Shown: positions 1 to 8,638 of the stretch, one piece after another
How positions within the stretch are numbered: the stretch's first letter is position 1
Layout: each line of letters opens with the position of its first letter
From: Candidatus Gastranaerophilales bacterium
GTDB taxonomy: Bacteria > Cyanobacteriota > Vampirovibrionia > Gastranaerophilales > Gastranaerophilaceae
Assembly: GCA_944323275.1 (NCBI GenBank)
Contig: CALUSA010000009.1
Span: forward strand, 1 to 45,132
DNA: 45,132 nucleotides
Direction of reading: 5' to 3'
Notes under the pieces: generated by a model
Seen by the model: only the letters and a program-made list of their open reading frames with translations
What the model was told of the DNA's origin: nothing
The model's database searches: none
Made by a program: the position numbers and the translations under genes

Positions 1-39
1 GAAGGTTTGTTACCCGGTGTAGTTAAAGCAAGCTGGTAG
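1..39 (+). CDS. rpsN: 30S ribosomal protein S14, C-terminal end only
   Basis: Twelve codons from the window edge read EGLLPGVVKASW and then stop. This is the characteristic S14 C-terminus (family pattern G-x-I-P-G-x-x-K-x-S/A-W). S14 assembles into the head of the small ribosomal subunit. Its place directly before rpsH is the normal spc-operon order. The zinc-binding or long form cannot be distinguished because the N-terminus lies outside the window. Confidence 0.85.
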   Translation, partial: EGLLPGVVKASW

Positions 40-115
40 TGATTGCCGGATTTTGCTTAACTATACTGCTTGACAAAATTTCATAACCTATATTGTTCAA
101 GTAAGTAGTTAAGGG

Positions 116-131
116 GGCTGCAATGGCAGCT
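116..131 (+). promoter_or_regulatory. Small hairpin around a 9-codon mini-ORF start
   Basis: In the 171-base spacer between rpsN and rpsH, GCTGC (117-121) and GCAGC (126-130) can pair with an ATG (123-125) in the loop. The ATG opens a 9-residue frame (MAADKKGSG, 123-152) and follows a purine run AAGGGGG (111-117) that resembles a Shine-Dalgarno site. Upstream, TTGACA (70-75) and TATTGT (91-96) could form a weak internal promoter with a short 15-base spacer. Function unknown; this could be translational control of rpsH or chance. Confidence 0.2.
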
Positions 132-210
132 GATAAAAAAGGAAGCGGATAAAATCAGACCTTTTTATTGGTTGAACAATCTTTAAGCCCCGAAGAAAAG
201 GAAAATAATT

Positions 211-606
211 ATGTTTACAGATCCAATAGCAGATATGCTGACAAGAATCAGAAACGCAAATATCGTTTCTCATCCGGAAGTTGAAATGCCATCTTCCAAA
301 TTAAAATTGGAACTCGCTAAAGTTCTTAAAGAAGAAGGTTACATTACCGATTATACAGAAAAAGAAGTCGGCAAATTCAAAGTTTTGTCAATCACATTGA
401 AATACGACGAAAGAAACAAACCCGTTATTTCTAACTTAAAAAGAATTTCTAAAACAGGTTTGAGAGTATATTCTAAAGCAAAAGATCTTCCGCAGGTATT
501 CGGCGGTTTAGGTATCGCAATCATTTCTACAAGCAAAGGTCTTATGACTGACAGAAAAGCAAGAAAAGAAAACCTCGGCGGCGAAGTTCTTTGCTACGTA
601 TGGTAA
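211..606 (+). CDS. rpsH: 30S ribosomal protein S8
   Basis: The 131-residue product has the S8 start [16 protein letters not shown] and the conserved C-terminal segment [27 protein letters not shown]8 binds the central domain of 16S rRNA during 30S assembly, and in E. coli it also represses its own operon. Length is typical of the family. The start follows an AAAAGGA Shine-Dalgarno sequence. It sits in the usual order after rpsN and before rplF. Confidence 0.98.
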   Translation: MFTDPIADMLTRIRNANIVSHPEVEMPSSKLKLELAKVLKEEGYITDYTEKEVGKFKVLSITLKYDERNKPVISNLKRISKTGLRVYSKAKDLPQVFGGLGIAIISTSKGLMTDRKARKENLGGEVLCYVW

Positions 607-685
607 TCGTCCGGCAATTTAATTTAGAATTGCAATGACGTAAAGATTAAATAAGATATTAATAATTAAAATTGGAGATAAAAAA

Positions 686-1228
686 ATGTCACGTATAGGT
701 AAAAAACCTGTTATAATACCGGATGGCGTTGAAGTAAAAATTGAAGACCACGTATTAACTGCTAAAGGACCTTTAGGTACAGAAACAGTTGAGTTCCGTC
801 CGGAAATTTCAGTAAAAATCGAAAATAATGAAATTATCGTTGATGTACACAATCACGATGACAGAAAATCAAGAGCTCTCTGGGGCTTAACAAGAACATT
901 AATCCACAATGCTGTTGACGGTGTAAAAACAGGATTCACTAAAAAATTAGAAATTCAGGGCGTCGGCTACAGAGCTAACATGGAAGGTTCTAACCTCAAC
1001 TTAGTATTGGGTTACTCTCACCCGATTTTGATTACACCTCCTGAAGGTATTAAAATCGCTGTTGAAGCTAACACAAAAATCACTGTATCAGGTTCAAACA
1101 AACAACTCGTTGGTGATGTTGCAGCTGAAATCAGAAGCAAACGTCCGCCTGAAGTTTACAAAGGAAAAGGTGTTAGATACGAAGGCGAATACGTAAGACG
1201 CAAAGCTGGTAAAACAGGTAAGAAGTAA
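686..1228 (+). CDS. rplF: 50S ribosomal protein L6
   Basis: The 180-residue product begins MSRIGKKPVIIPDGV and carries the two-domain L6 pattern, including the C-terminal signature KRPPEVYKGKGVRYEGEYV and a basic tail. L6 binds 23S rRNA near the factor-binding site of the large subunit. Length is normal. A TTGGAGA Shine-Dalgarno sequence precedes the start. The next gene is not rplR, as expected, but an unrelated small gene 11 bases downstream. Confidence 0.98.
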   Translation: MSRIGKKPVIIPDGVEVKIEDHVLTAKGPLGTETVEFRPEISVKIENNEIIVDVHNHDDRKSRALWGLTRTLIHNAVDGVKTGFTKKLEIQGVGYRANMEGSNLNLVLGYSHPILITPPEGIKIAVEANTKITVSGSNKQLVGDVAAEIRSKRPPEVYKGKGVRYEGEYVRRKAGKTGKK

Positions 1229-1239
1229 GGCTTAAGTAA

Positions 1240-1563
1240 ATGAGTATAAATCCTGTATCATTCGGTAAAATATTCGTAATTCGCTATAAAAAGAAAGACG
1301 AAAACACTACGCAGAATCTTATTAATTTGTTTATGAACAGTGACGAATACAAGCTTATGGATGAAGTTAAGGCAAAAAATATTACAAAAATCGAAACCAG
1401 CTACAATTTGTGTCCTGATGCCAGTTTGCGTATATCTCAAAACGAAATAAGATTTTTTACCGACAACTCATACAAGGAATACTCAATACTTAAAAAAATT
1501 GATAAGAGTGCTGCTGAGCAGTACGCAGACAAAGAAGCAATTCGTTTATATGTTGAAGTATAA
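1240..1563 (+). CDS. Unknown 107-residue protein inserted between rplF and rplR
   Basis: I do not recognise this protein. It has a Shine-Dalgarno-like AAGG, starts 11 bases after rplF, and lies inside the ribosomal operon with the same orientation, so it is probably co-transcribed. No membrane segment or signal peptide is visible; the sequence is mixed charged/hydrophobic with one cysteine. The N-terminus SINPVSFGK resembles the N-terminal signature of three other unrelated proteins in this window (34664, 35986, 42061). A role in translation is suggested only by position. Standard spc operons have no gene here. Confidence 0.75.
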   Translation: MSINPVSFGKIFVIRYKKKDENTTQNLINLFMNSDEYKLMDEVKAKNITKIETSYNLCPDASLRISQNEIRFFTDNSYKEYSILKKIDKSAAEQYADKEAIRLYVEV

Positions 1564-1649
1564 TTAATAAAAGCCGGCATAAGCCCTTATAGATATTTTG
1601 AATGAAATCAAAATTCCAAGTAAGAAGGCTTCGGTGAAAGGAAAGAAAA

Positions 1650-2018
1650 ATGATTAAAACAAGAAACAGAAAAGAACAAGTTAGAAAAAGACACCAGCGT
1701 GTAAGAACAAAAATCTTCGGTACTGCTGAATCTCCGAGATTGGCTGTTTACAGAAGTACAAAACACATTTACGCTCAGTTGATTGACGACGTAAATAAAG
1801 TTACACTTTGCTCGGCTTCTTCTATTGACAAAGACTTGAGAGAAAAACTCGCTCACGGCGGTAACGTAGAAGCAGCAAAAGTAGTTGGTGAAGCTATTGC
1901 TAAGAAGGCTCTAAAAGCAGGCGTTAAAGAATGCGTTTTTGACAGAGGCGGATTCCTTTATCACGGCAGAGTTTCCGCTCTTGCTGAAGCAGCCAGAGAA
2001 GCAGGCTTAGACTTCTAA
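1650..2018 (+). CDS. rplR: 50S ribosomal protein L18
   Basis: The 122-residue product contains the L18 core [21 protein letters not shown] and the C-terminal [26 protein letters not shown]18 binds 5S rRNA and, with L5, places it in the large subunit. The N-terminus is strongly basic, as usual. A GAAAGGA Shine-Dalgarno sequence precedes it. rpsE, rpmD, rplO and secY, which normally follow, are absent; a terminator follows directly. Confidence 0.98.
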   Translation: MIKTRNRKEQVRKRHQRVRTKIFGTAESPRLAVYRSTKHIYAQLIDDVNKVTLCSASSIDKDLREKLAHGGNVEAAKVVGEAIAKKALKAGVKECVFDRGGFLYHGRVSALAEAAREAGLDF

Positions 2019-2052
2019 TTTTTTAAAATTAGCAACCCTAAATATAAAAAGC

Positions 2053-2088
2053 AAAAGGTCTTCCTTGATTAACAAGGAAGGCTTTTTG
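2053..2088 (+). terminator. Intrinsic terminator closing the ribosomal operon
   Basis: CTTCCTTG (2060-2067) pairs perfectly with CAAGGAAG (2073-2080) over a 5-base loop. Flanking A-rich bases upstream and a T-run downstream extend the stem into a classic rho-independent terminator, 35 bases after the rplR stop. Confidence 0.9.
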
Positions 2089-2193
2089 TTTGTGTCGATT
2101 TTGTTGCGATTATAGTTTAGTAAAAATATTTGTTGAATTATATAAAAGTGTTATTATTTGTTTTTATTAATTTTGGGCAAATTGTTGTAATCA

Positions 2194-2224
2194 TTGCTTT
2201 TATCCTCTATTATAGAGTTATAAT
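2194..2224 (+). promoter_or_regulatory. rfbF promoter with an embedded palindrome
   Basis: TATAAT (2219-2224) lies 17 bases before the rfbF start, with a possible -35 TTGCTT (2194-2199) at 19 bases. Between them sits a perfect palindrome, CTCTAT-T-ATAGAG (2205-2217), which ends one base before the -10 hexamer. A dimeric repressor bound there would block RNA polymerase. The regulator is not identified. Confidence 0.5.
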
Positions 2225-2241
2225 TAATTTACGAGGTTGAT

Positions 2242-3036
2242 ATGAAAGTTCTGATTCTTGCAGGCGGTTATGGTACAAGATTGAGTGAGGAAACGGATTT
2301 AAAGCCGAAGCCTATGGTCGAAATCGGAGGAAAACCGATATTGTGGCATATTATGAAAATATATTCATACTACGGCTTCAATGATTTTATTGTACTAACC
2401 GGCTATAAATCTCACATGATAAAAGACTATTTTATTAATTATTACAACAGGTATTCCGATATTACTGTTGATATGTCAAATAATTCAGTAGAAGTTCATA
2501 AAACGCATAATGAACCGTGGAAAGTTACAATGCTTTATACGGGGCAGCATACCCAAACAGGCGGCAGAATTAAAAAAGCTCAGAATTATATAGGTGATGA
2601 GCAATTCCTTTTAACATACGGTGACGGGGTGGCTGATGTAAATATTAATGATGTCATAAAATCGCATAATATTTCGGGGAAAATTGCTACAGTTACTGCA
2701 GTACAGCCGTCAGGACGTTTCGGTGCTCTTGATATTGATGAAAATAACACTGTCAATTCTTTCAGAGAAAAACTCAAAGGTGACGGCTCTTGGGTAAACG
2801 GCGGATTTTTTGTTTGTAATCCCGAGGTATTTGATTATATTGACGATTCAGAGGATAGAATTTTTGAACAGGAGCCTCTGGAAAATCTTGCAAAAGACGG
2901 TCAGTTGAATGCATACAAGCACAAAGGTTTCTGGCAGCCGATGGATACTGTCAGAGATAAAAAACTGCTGACTGATATGTGGATTAACGGCAAGGCTCCG
3001 TGGGCTTTATGGCTAAAGGATTCTGTTAATGTTTAA
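2242..3036 (+). CDS. rfbF: Glucose-1-phosphate cytidylyltransferase
   Basis: This 264-residue enzyme makes CDP-glucose from CTP and glucose 1-phosphate, the first step toward CDP-3,6-dideoxyhexoses of O-antigens. The N-terminal nucleotidyltransferase motif MKVLILAGGYGTRLSEET with KPKPMVEIGGKPILWHIM is the RfbF/DdhA signature. The C-terminal GFWQPMDTVRDK is also typical. A GAGG Shine-Dalgarno sequence precedes the start. The 3' end overlaps rfbG by 8 bases, indicating translational coupling in a three-gene operon. Confidence 0.95.
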   Translation: MKVLILAGGYGTRLSEETDLKPKPMVEIGGKPILWHIMKIYSYYGFNDFIVLTGYKSHMIKDYFINYYNRYSDITVDMSNNSVEVHKTHNEPWKVTMLYTGQHTQTGGRIKKAQNYIGDEQFLLTYGDGVADVNINDVIKSHNISGKIATVTAVQPSGRFGALDIDENNTVNSFREKLKGDGSWVNGGFFVCNPEVFDYIDDSEDRIFEQEPLENLAKDGQLNAYKHKGFWQPMDTVRDKKLLTDMWINGKAPWALWLKDSVNV

Positions 3037-4099
3037 TAATATCTACAATAATAAGAAAGTTTTGATAACTGGCAGTACAGGGTTTAAAGGCTGCTGGCTG
3101 AGTTTGTGGCTTCAATCTCTCGGGGCAGAGGTGTTAGGCTATGCACTTGAACCTGATACCGAGCCATCGATGTTTGAAGTACTCGGACTTAATCATAAAA
3201 TAAATACTGTTTTTGCCAATATTCTGGATACTGATACACTTGAAAAAATATTTAAAGATTTTTCGCCTGAAATTGTTTTTCACCTTGCTGCACAGCCTCT
3301 TGTCTTGCGTTCGTACAAAGAACCTGTTTTGACTTATGAAACAAACGTAATGGGTACGTTGAAAGTATTAATGGCTGCTAAAAATTGTCAGTCAGTAAAG
3401 GCGTTTGTTAATGTGACAACTGACAAATGTTATGAAAATAAGGAAATCAGTGCCGGCTATAAAGAAGATGACCCTATGGGCGGATATGATATGTATTCTT
3501 CTTCAAAAGGTTGTGTTGAGATTATGTCTGCATCATTCAGACGCTCTTTTTTGCAAGACGAAAGTGCGTTTGCGCTTGCAACTGCACGTGCCGGAAATGT
3601 TATAGGCGGTGGTGATTGGGCGAAGGATAGACTGATTCCTGATTGCATTAAGGCGATAAATAACAATACGGTTATAGAAATAAGAAATCCTGCGGCAGTA
3701 CGACCGTGGCAGCATGTTCTTGAACCCCTGAGCGGATATCTTCTTCTCGGACAAAAATTATTGGAAGGCGGGAAAAAGTATGCACAGGGGTATAACTTTG
3801 GACCTTTGCAAACAAGTGCTTTAACCGTTGCAAGCGTTGCTGAAAAAGTTGTTGAATGCTATTCAAAAGGCAAGGTAGTTGTCGGTGAGAAAAAGCCGTT
3901 TCATGAGGCAGGACTTTTGATGCTTGATATTACAAAGGCTAAAGAAGAACTGGGCTGGACACCGTCTTTGACAGCTGATGAAGCAATAAAAAATACTGTT
4001 GACTGGTACAAACTGTATTATAATAAAGAGAATATGTATGATTATACTATGCATCAGATAGCGGATTATGAAAAGTTTTGCGGAGAAAAGTACGCATGA
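3029..4099 (+). CDS. rfbG: CDP-glucose 4,6-dehydratase
   Basis: This 356-residue short-chain dehydrogenase-fold enzyme converts CDP-glucose to CDP-4-dehydro-6-deoxyglucose. The NAD-binding glycine motif is ITGSTGFKGCWLSLWL at the N-terminus. A catalytic-type Y-x3-K occurs as DMYSSSKGCVE, preceded by a NVTTDKCYEN segment typical of RfbG/DdhB. Length fits the family. It overlaps rfbF by 8 bases and its TGA overlaps the ATG of rfbH (ATGA), so the three are co-translated. Confidence 0.95.
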   Translation: MFNNIYNNKKVLITGSTGFKGCWLSLWLQSLGAEVLGYALEPDTEPSMFEVLGLNHKINTVFANILDTDTLEKIFKDFSPEIVFHLAAQPLVLRSYKEPVLTYETNVMGTLKVLMAAKNCQSVKAFVNVTTDKCYENKEISAGYKEDDPMGGYDMYSSSKGCVEIMSASFRRSFLQDESAFALATARAGNVIGGGDWAKDRLIPDCIKAINNNTVIEIRNPAAVRPWQHVLEPLSGYLLLGQKLLEGGKKYAQGYNFGPLQTSALTVASVAEKVVECYSKGKVVVGEKKPFHEAGLLMLDITKAKEELGWTPSLTADEAIKNTVDWYKLYYNKENMYDYTMHQIADYEKFCGEKYA

Positions 4100-5460
4100 G
4101 TGATACAGAAATAAAGTTGAGAAATAAAGTTAAAGAAGCGGCTAAAGAATATTTCGAGGCAATATACGGCGGAGAAAGGAAGTTTGAATATATCCCTGCA
4201 TCAGGCAAATTGCTTGGCATTGAAGAACTGGAGAATATGATAGACGCCTCGCTTGATATGTGGCTTACTGCAGGACGTTTTAATAAAGAATTTGAGGATA
4301 AGTTCGCAAAATATCTTGGCGTAAAGTATGCTTTGTCGGTTAATTCAGGCTCGAGTGCGAATCTGCTGGCATTGTCAGCTTTGACTTCGTATAAAATGAA
4401 GGAACGTGCTTTGAAAAAAGGTGACGAGGTTATTACTGTTGCAGCGGGATTCCCTACTACGCTTAACCCTGTTATTCAAAATGGACTTGTGCCTGTATTT
4501 GTCGATTGCAAAGTAGGTACATACAACATTGATGCGCAGAAAATAGAAGAAGCTCTTTCCGAAAAAACAAAGGCTGTTTTTATAGCCCATACCCTTGGCA
4601 ACATGTTTGATATGGCAAAGGTAAAAGAAATTTGTACAAAACATAATTTATGGTTGATTGAAGACTCGTGTGATGCTCTGGGTGCTGAATACCAGGGACA
4701 GAAAGCAGGTACAATCGGGGATATCGGTACATTCAGCTTTTATCCGGCACATCATTTGACAATGGGGGAAGGCGGTGCCGTTGTAACAAATAACCATGAG
4801 CTGTATAAGATTTTGATGTCCTTCAGAGATTGGGGGCGTGATTGCTGCTGTCCTCCTGGCAAGGACGGAGTATGCGGAAAAAGATTTTCTCAACAGTTAG
4901 GCAAGCTGCCATTTGGTTATGATCATAAATATACGTATTCACACATTGGATATAACCTTAAAATTACGGACTGGCAGGCTGCCATAGGATGTTCTCAGAT
5001 TGAAAAACTCGATAAGTTTTTAAAAATAAGAGAAAACAATGCAAAATATTTAATTGAAAAATTATCGGATTTAACACGTTATTTGATTTTACCGGAGATT
5101 GAAAAAGCTTGTAAACCCTCGTGGTTCGGTTTTTTGATATCCGTAAAAGATGAGGCTCCGTTTAGCAAGCAGGAACTTGTTGAATATCTTGAAAAAAATA
5201 ATATTGGTACACGTCAGTTATTTGCCGGTAATATTTTACGTCAGCCAATGATTGTAGAAAATGACATTCCGTTGAGAATCGGAAACGGGAAATTGATTTC
5301 TTCAAAACAGTTGTCGGAAGAAGATTATAAATTGCTGCCTAATACGGAATTTATTATGAATAATACATTCTGGGTAGGGGTGTTTCCTGCACTCGGTACA
5401 AAAGAGCTTGATAGGACTGTTGATGTTATACACAGGTTTATAGAAACTAAAGTCAGTTGA
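4096..5460 (+). CDS. rfbH: CDP-4-dehydro-6-deoxyglucose 3-dehydrase (E1)
   Basis: This PLP/[2Fe-2S] enzyme removes the 3-hydroxyl of CDP-4-dehydro-6-deoxyglucose. The 454-residue form starting at 4096 is chosen because its ATG overlaps the rfbG stop and a GGAGA precedes it. The aminotransferase fold has the PLP lysine replaced by histidine in SFYPAHHLTMGEGG (H219/H220), the hallmark of E1. Cysteines C192, C250, C252 and C260 match the published C-x57-C-x-C-x7-C cluster motif exactly. The partner reductase E3 (RfbI/AscD) and the final reductase are not in this window. Confidence 0.95.
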   Translation: MSDTEIKLRNKVKEAAKEYFEAIYGGERKFEYIPASGKLLGIEELENMIDASLDMWLTAGRFNKEFEDKFAKYLGVKYALSVNSGSSANLLALSALTSYKMKERALKKGDEVITVAAGFPTTLNPVIQNGLVPVFVDCKVGTYNIDAQKIEEALSEKTKAVFIAHTLGNMFDMAKVKEICTKHNLWLIEDSCDALGAEYQGQKAGTIGDIGTFSFYPAHHLTMGEGGAVVTNNHELYKILMSFRDWGRDCCCPPGKDGVCGKRFSQQLGKLPFGYDHKYTYSHIGYNLKITDWQAAIGCSQIEKLDKFLKIRENNAKYLIEKLSDLTRYLILPEIEKACKPSWFGFLISVKDEAPFSKQELVEYLEKNNIGTRQLFAGNILRQPMIVENDIPLRIGNGKLISSKQLSEEDYKLLPNTEFIMNNTFWVGVFPALGTKELDRTVDVIHRFIETKVS

Positions 5461-5500
5461 TTTTCTTGAAGGATGATAATAGGTATTATGTAATTTGTAA

Positions 5501-7612
5501 TTAAAGTTTTATTTCAAAAATCTTGACTTTTTCCGGAGAATTTTTTGTTCTTATTGCACCTATATACTCAGCAGGAATTTTTTCATCAATGTTGTCGAGT
5601 GTACTCTGGGTTACAACAATACTTTTACCAAATTCAGAGCAAATATCTTTAATTCGTTCAACAATATCTACTGTTTCGCCCATAACTGTAAAATCAGCCA
5701 GATTAGAAGAACCTATTTGCCCGACAAGTGCATTACCCGTGTTGATTGCAATTTTTACATCTACTGAATAGTTATTTGGCGATTTTTCTTCAAAAGTCTG
5801 TTCATCATATTCTTCAAAGTTCAAATTGCTTACACTTGTATTAATCTCGTCTATTTTTTCCTGAATCTCTATTGCCGCACGCAGGGCATTTTCACTGTCT
5901 TTGCGGGAATGGATAGGATATCCCCAGTAAACAAGCACAGAATTCCCGACAAATCTGTTAATTGTTCCGTTATATTTAAAAATAATTTTTTCTATTGAGT
6001 TAAAAATTTTGTTTATTAATGCAACATATTTTTCCGGAGGAAGTTCGCTTGAAATTTGTAAGTCATTATATATATTGCATGACATAACCGTAACTTTTTG
6101 AACGGTAGATTTCAGGTTAAGCCTGTGAGGTTTGTTCACGAGTTGTTTTAGAACTTTTTCAGATACAAGATTGCCAAATATGCGCTCTATTTTCCTTTTT
6201 CGTTTAATTTCGTGGTGAGCTTTTAGGGAAAAAGCCAGAATAAATATAGACAAAATCCAGTATAAAGGCTCTGCCATATCAATAACCAGTCTGAAACGGG
6301 GATGCGCAAATAAAAATACGGACAAAAGAAGGTATGTAACAATTATTAAACTGCCGTTAATAAAGGCAAGCGGCATATTAGTGGCAATAAGCATAGTTAT
6401 GATTATTGCCATACAAAAGGCTGCCGTAATTATTGCACCTTTTACGGGATTAATGTGTTTTACAAAATTTTTTCTGAGTTTTGCCTGTGTATCTGCGTCA
6501 TTAATGTAATTATCAATGATGGTTGCTTTTATCTGCGCATCAGGCATGTCTTTTGCAACCGGTGTGTTATGTGTTTCCGTCGCAGTTTGTGTCTGTGCGA
6601 TTATTATTATTTTATCTTTAAAAAATTCCAGAGGAATTTTTGTATTATCGTATTCAAAATAATTTGTTCTTCTGACCATACTTAACAGTATTGCATTTAT
6701 CGGAATGTCTGTATAAGTGTTCACATACTTGTGCCAGTTAATAAGAGCCCTGCCTTTTTCATCAAGACGAATGGAATGTTTTGCAGTTTGCAGCGAATTA
6801 TTTTTAATAACAACTTCTTCCGTAAGAGGGTCAATGTCTTTATATTTCATCATTGCAGCAAGCGCAAGCGATGGGATATAAAATTCTTTGTTGCCTTTTA
6901 TTAATCTATAAACCGGCTGGGAGTATCGTATATTTGCATCACGATTTTCTTTGTCCGTAACAAGATTCGTCACAGCCATTGTTGTGCTGTTTGTAAAAAT
7001 ATCAGGTATCGGAGTGTGTGCAAAATATGTTATATGAGAATCGAGTCCTTCATCATAAATATGCATGCTCAAAGCATCGCTTGAGGGAGAATAAGGATTT
7101 TCAAAATTATCAAGGATTTTTGAGGCATCGTATTTTTCTTCCTGTCCTATCTGGGTTTTTAAAGCGGTGGCAAGCACTATATTTTTATAATAACCGAGAG
7201 TATCCGCAAGCTGCATATCAGCTGACGCATAATTACGGGACAAGTCTTCGTAGTTAGAAAAATTTAAATCCACGACAATTACTTTAGGATTTTGTTTTTC
7301 AAGAAAATTTATTACTTTTGCCCATACTTCACGTGACCAGGGCCATCTTTTTAAATTTAATTCCGGCGAATTTGCCGCTTCAAATTGTGTTAAATCGTTT
7401 ATTGAAACTATGACTATATTGCTGTCTGCTTGCTTATATCGCTGCGAAAACAATCCGCCGTCGAGTGTAAGATTGCTTCTTAAATCAACAAATTCATTTT
7501 CCACAATCTCAAATACATTTTTTAAACACTGTGCAAACACAAAAAGTAACACTATTACAGTTGTTGTTAAAAAGACTTTTAATTTATTTATATGCTTAAT
7601 CTTAAAACTCAT
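5501..7612 (-). CDS. CHASE2 sensor with degenerate class III nucleotidyl cyclase domain
   Basis: The 703-residue product starts at 7612, behind GAGGG. Layout: one N-terminal membrane helix, an extracytoplasmic CHASE2 domain (roughly residues 30-370), two to three membrane helices (about 395-470), then a class III cyclase homology domain (about 505-690). The cyclase fold is recognisable (NRFVGNSVLVYWGYP; AINTGNALVGQIGS; DFTVMGETVDIVERI). Both metal-binding aspartates are asparagine, in SCNIYND (about 509) and VGNSV (about 554). The transition-state Asn is Asp (ETVDIVER). It is therefore probably inactive as a classical cyclase and may act as a nucleotide-binding receptor. Its tail converges with rfbH. 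Confidence 0.85.
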   Translation of the reverse strand: MSFKIKHINKLKVFLTTTVIVLLFVFAQCLKNVFEIVENEFVDLRSNLTLDGGLFSQRYKQADSNIVIVSINDLTQFEAANSPELNLKRWPWSREVWAKVINFLEKQNPKVIVVDLNFSNYEDLSRNYASADMQLADTLGYYKNIVLATALKTQIGQEEKYDASKILDNFENPYSPSSDALSMHIYDEGLDSHITYFAHTPIPDIFTNSTTMAVTNLVTDKENRDANIRYSQPVYRLIKGNKEFYIPSLALAAMMKYKDIDPLTEEVVIKNNSLQTAKHSIRLDEKGRALINWHKYVNTYTDIPINAILLSMVRRTNYFEYDNTKIPLEFFKDKIIIIAQTQTATETHNTPVAKDMPDAQIKATIIDNYINDADTQAKLRKNFVKHINPVKGAIITAAFCMAIIITMLIATNMPLAFINGSLIIVTYLLLSVFLFAHPRFRLVIDMAEPLYWILSIFILAFSLKAHHEIKRKRKIERIFGNLVSEKVLKQLVNKPHRLNLKSTVQKVTVMSCNIYNDLQISSELPPEKYVALINKIFNSIEKIIFKYNGTINRFVGNSVLVYWGYPIHSRKDSENALRAAIEIQEKIDEINTSVSNLNFEEYDEQTFEEKSPNNYSVDVKIAINTGNALVGQIGSSNLADFTVMGETVDIVERIKDICSEFGKSIVVTQSTLDNIDEKIPAEYIGAIRTKNSPEKVKIFEIKL

Positions 7613-7771
7613 AATACCCTCATTGAGGCTATTATAATTAATAAATGCTATTAACACAATTAATGTTAAACTTTTTGTAAAATTAATCTCATATATTTGG
7701 CGGTTTTAAAAAAAAGCCTGACAGAGGATTATTATAATAATACCCCGTACTAAAAGGTCCAAATAGCATTT

Positions 7772-8638
7772 ATGCCACAATTTATTTTTTATATTATCGT
7801 AATGATTATAGGTGTAGCACTTCGTGGTGCTGCCGGACGTAGTCTGTACGGCTACGGCGGATATGGTGATTATTATGGAGAAGCTCCCGTAAACAACATT
7901 TTTTCCTGGGGTGCAAATCTCGTTAGAAAAAGAAACAGAAGAATAGCCGCATTAAAAACAGCTGCAAACTATATTAAACCGTACGAAAAACTTTTCGGTT
8001 CGCTCACTTTATCCAACAAATACTGCTCGCTTAACAGAAACAAAGCAGGCGACACAATTGTATGCATCAGCAAAGAGTATGATGAAAACGGAAAATGCAT
8101 GATGCTTTCGGCAAAAAAATTCAGCCCGCTTGATGTTGATGAATATTTTGATATGATGTGCGAAATGTTTAATTATAATACCCGTTATATTGATGTATAT
8201 AATTCTCTGAAAGCAAATGCAATAATAACAGAAACTGTTTATTCTTCCAAACCGTCGGAACAACAAAACAATATCCCGCCTCTGATTCCAAAATCTCAAG
8301 TTGCGCAAAAATATGAGGCAGCAGCTTCCTCAAAAAAAGATAAACAAAAACTTAATAAAGAAATAGAAAATTTTGTAAAACTCACTGACGGATTAACTGA
8401 CGTAAATAACGCTTCCGAGGCTGAACTTACTGCATTGAGCGGCATAAATATTGTTATTGCAAAAAAAATTATCCGCTACAGAGATACAGTAAGACCTTTT
8501 AAATCTGTTGATGATTTTATTGAAGTGATGAATATAAAACCTCATTTTGCAGAGAAATTAAAAAATGAAATTTGTGTAAAGAAAGTTAATATGAAAAAAG
8601 TAAAAAAAGCAAAATCAGAAAGAATTATTGACCTGTAA
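7772..8638 (+). CDS. Membrane-anchored helix-hairpin-helix protein
   Basis: The 288-residue product has one N-terminal hydrophobic helix (about residues 4-20), a Gly/Tyr-rich stretch, a central domain I do not recognise, and a C-terminal ComEA-like helix-hairpin-helix module (DVNNASEAELTALSGINIVIAKKIIRYR, then a second hairpin), followed by a lysine-rich tail. HhH pairs of this kind bind DNA non-specifically in ComEA, or mediate protein contacts. It is first in a five-gene operon; its TAA overlaps the ATG of the next gene by one base. It is unlike ComEA in its large central region. Confidence 0.75.
   Translation: MPQFIFYIIVMIIGVALRGAAGRSLYGYGGYGDYYGEAPVNNIFSWGANLVRKRNRRIAALKTAANYIKPYEKLFGSLTLSNKYCSLNRNKAGDTIVCISKEYDENGKCMMLSAKKFSPLDVDEYFDMMCEMFNYNTRYIDVYNSLKANAIITETVYSSKPSEQQNNIPPLIPKSQVAQKYEAAASSKKDKQKLNKEIENFVKLTDGLTDVNNASEAELTALSGINIVIAKKIIRYRDTVRPFKSVDDFIEVMNIKPHFAEKLKNEICVKKVNMKKVKKAKSERIIDL

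Noticed and set aside
4078-4095. Upstream TTG start for rfbH
   Set aside because: It adds six residues not typical of the family; the ATG at 4096 has a ribosome site and couples to the rfbG stop.
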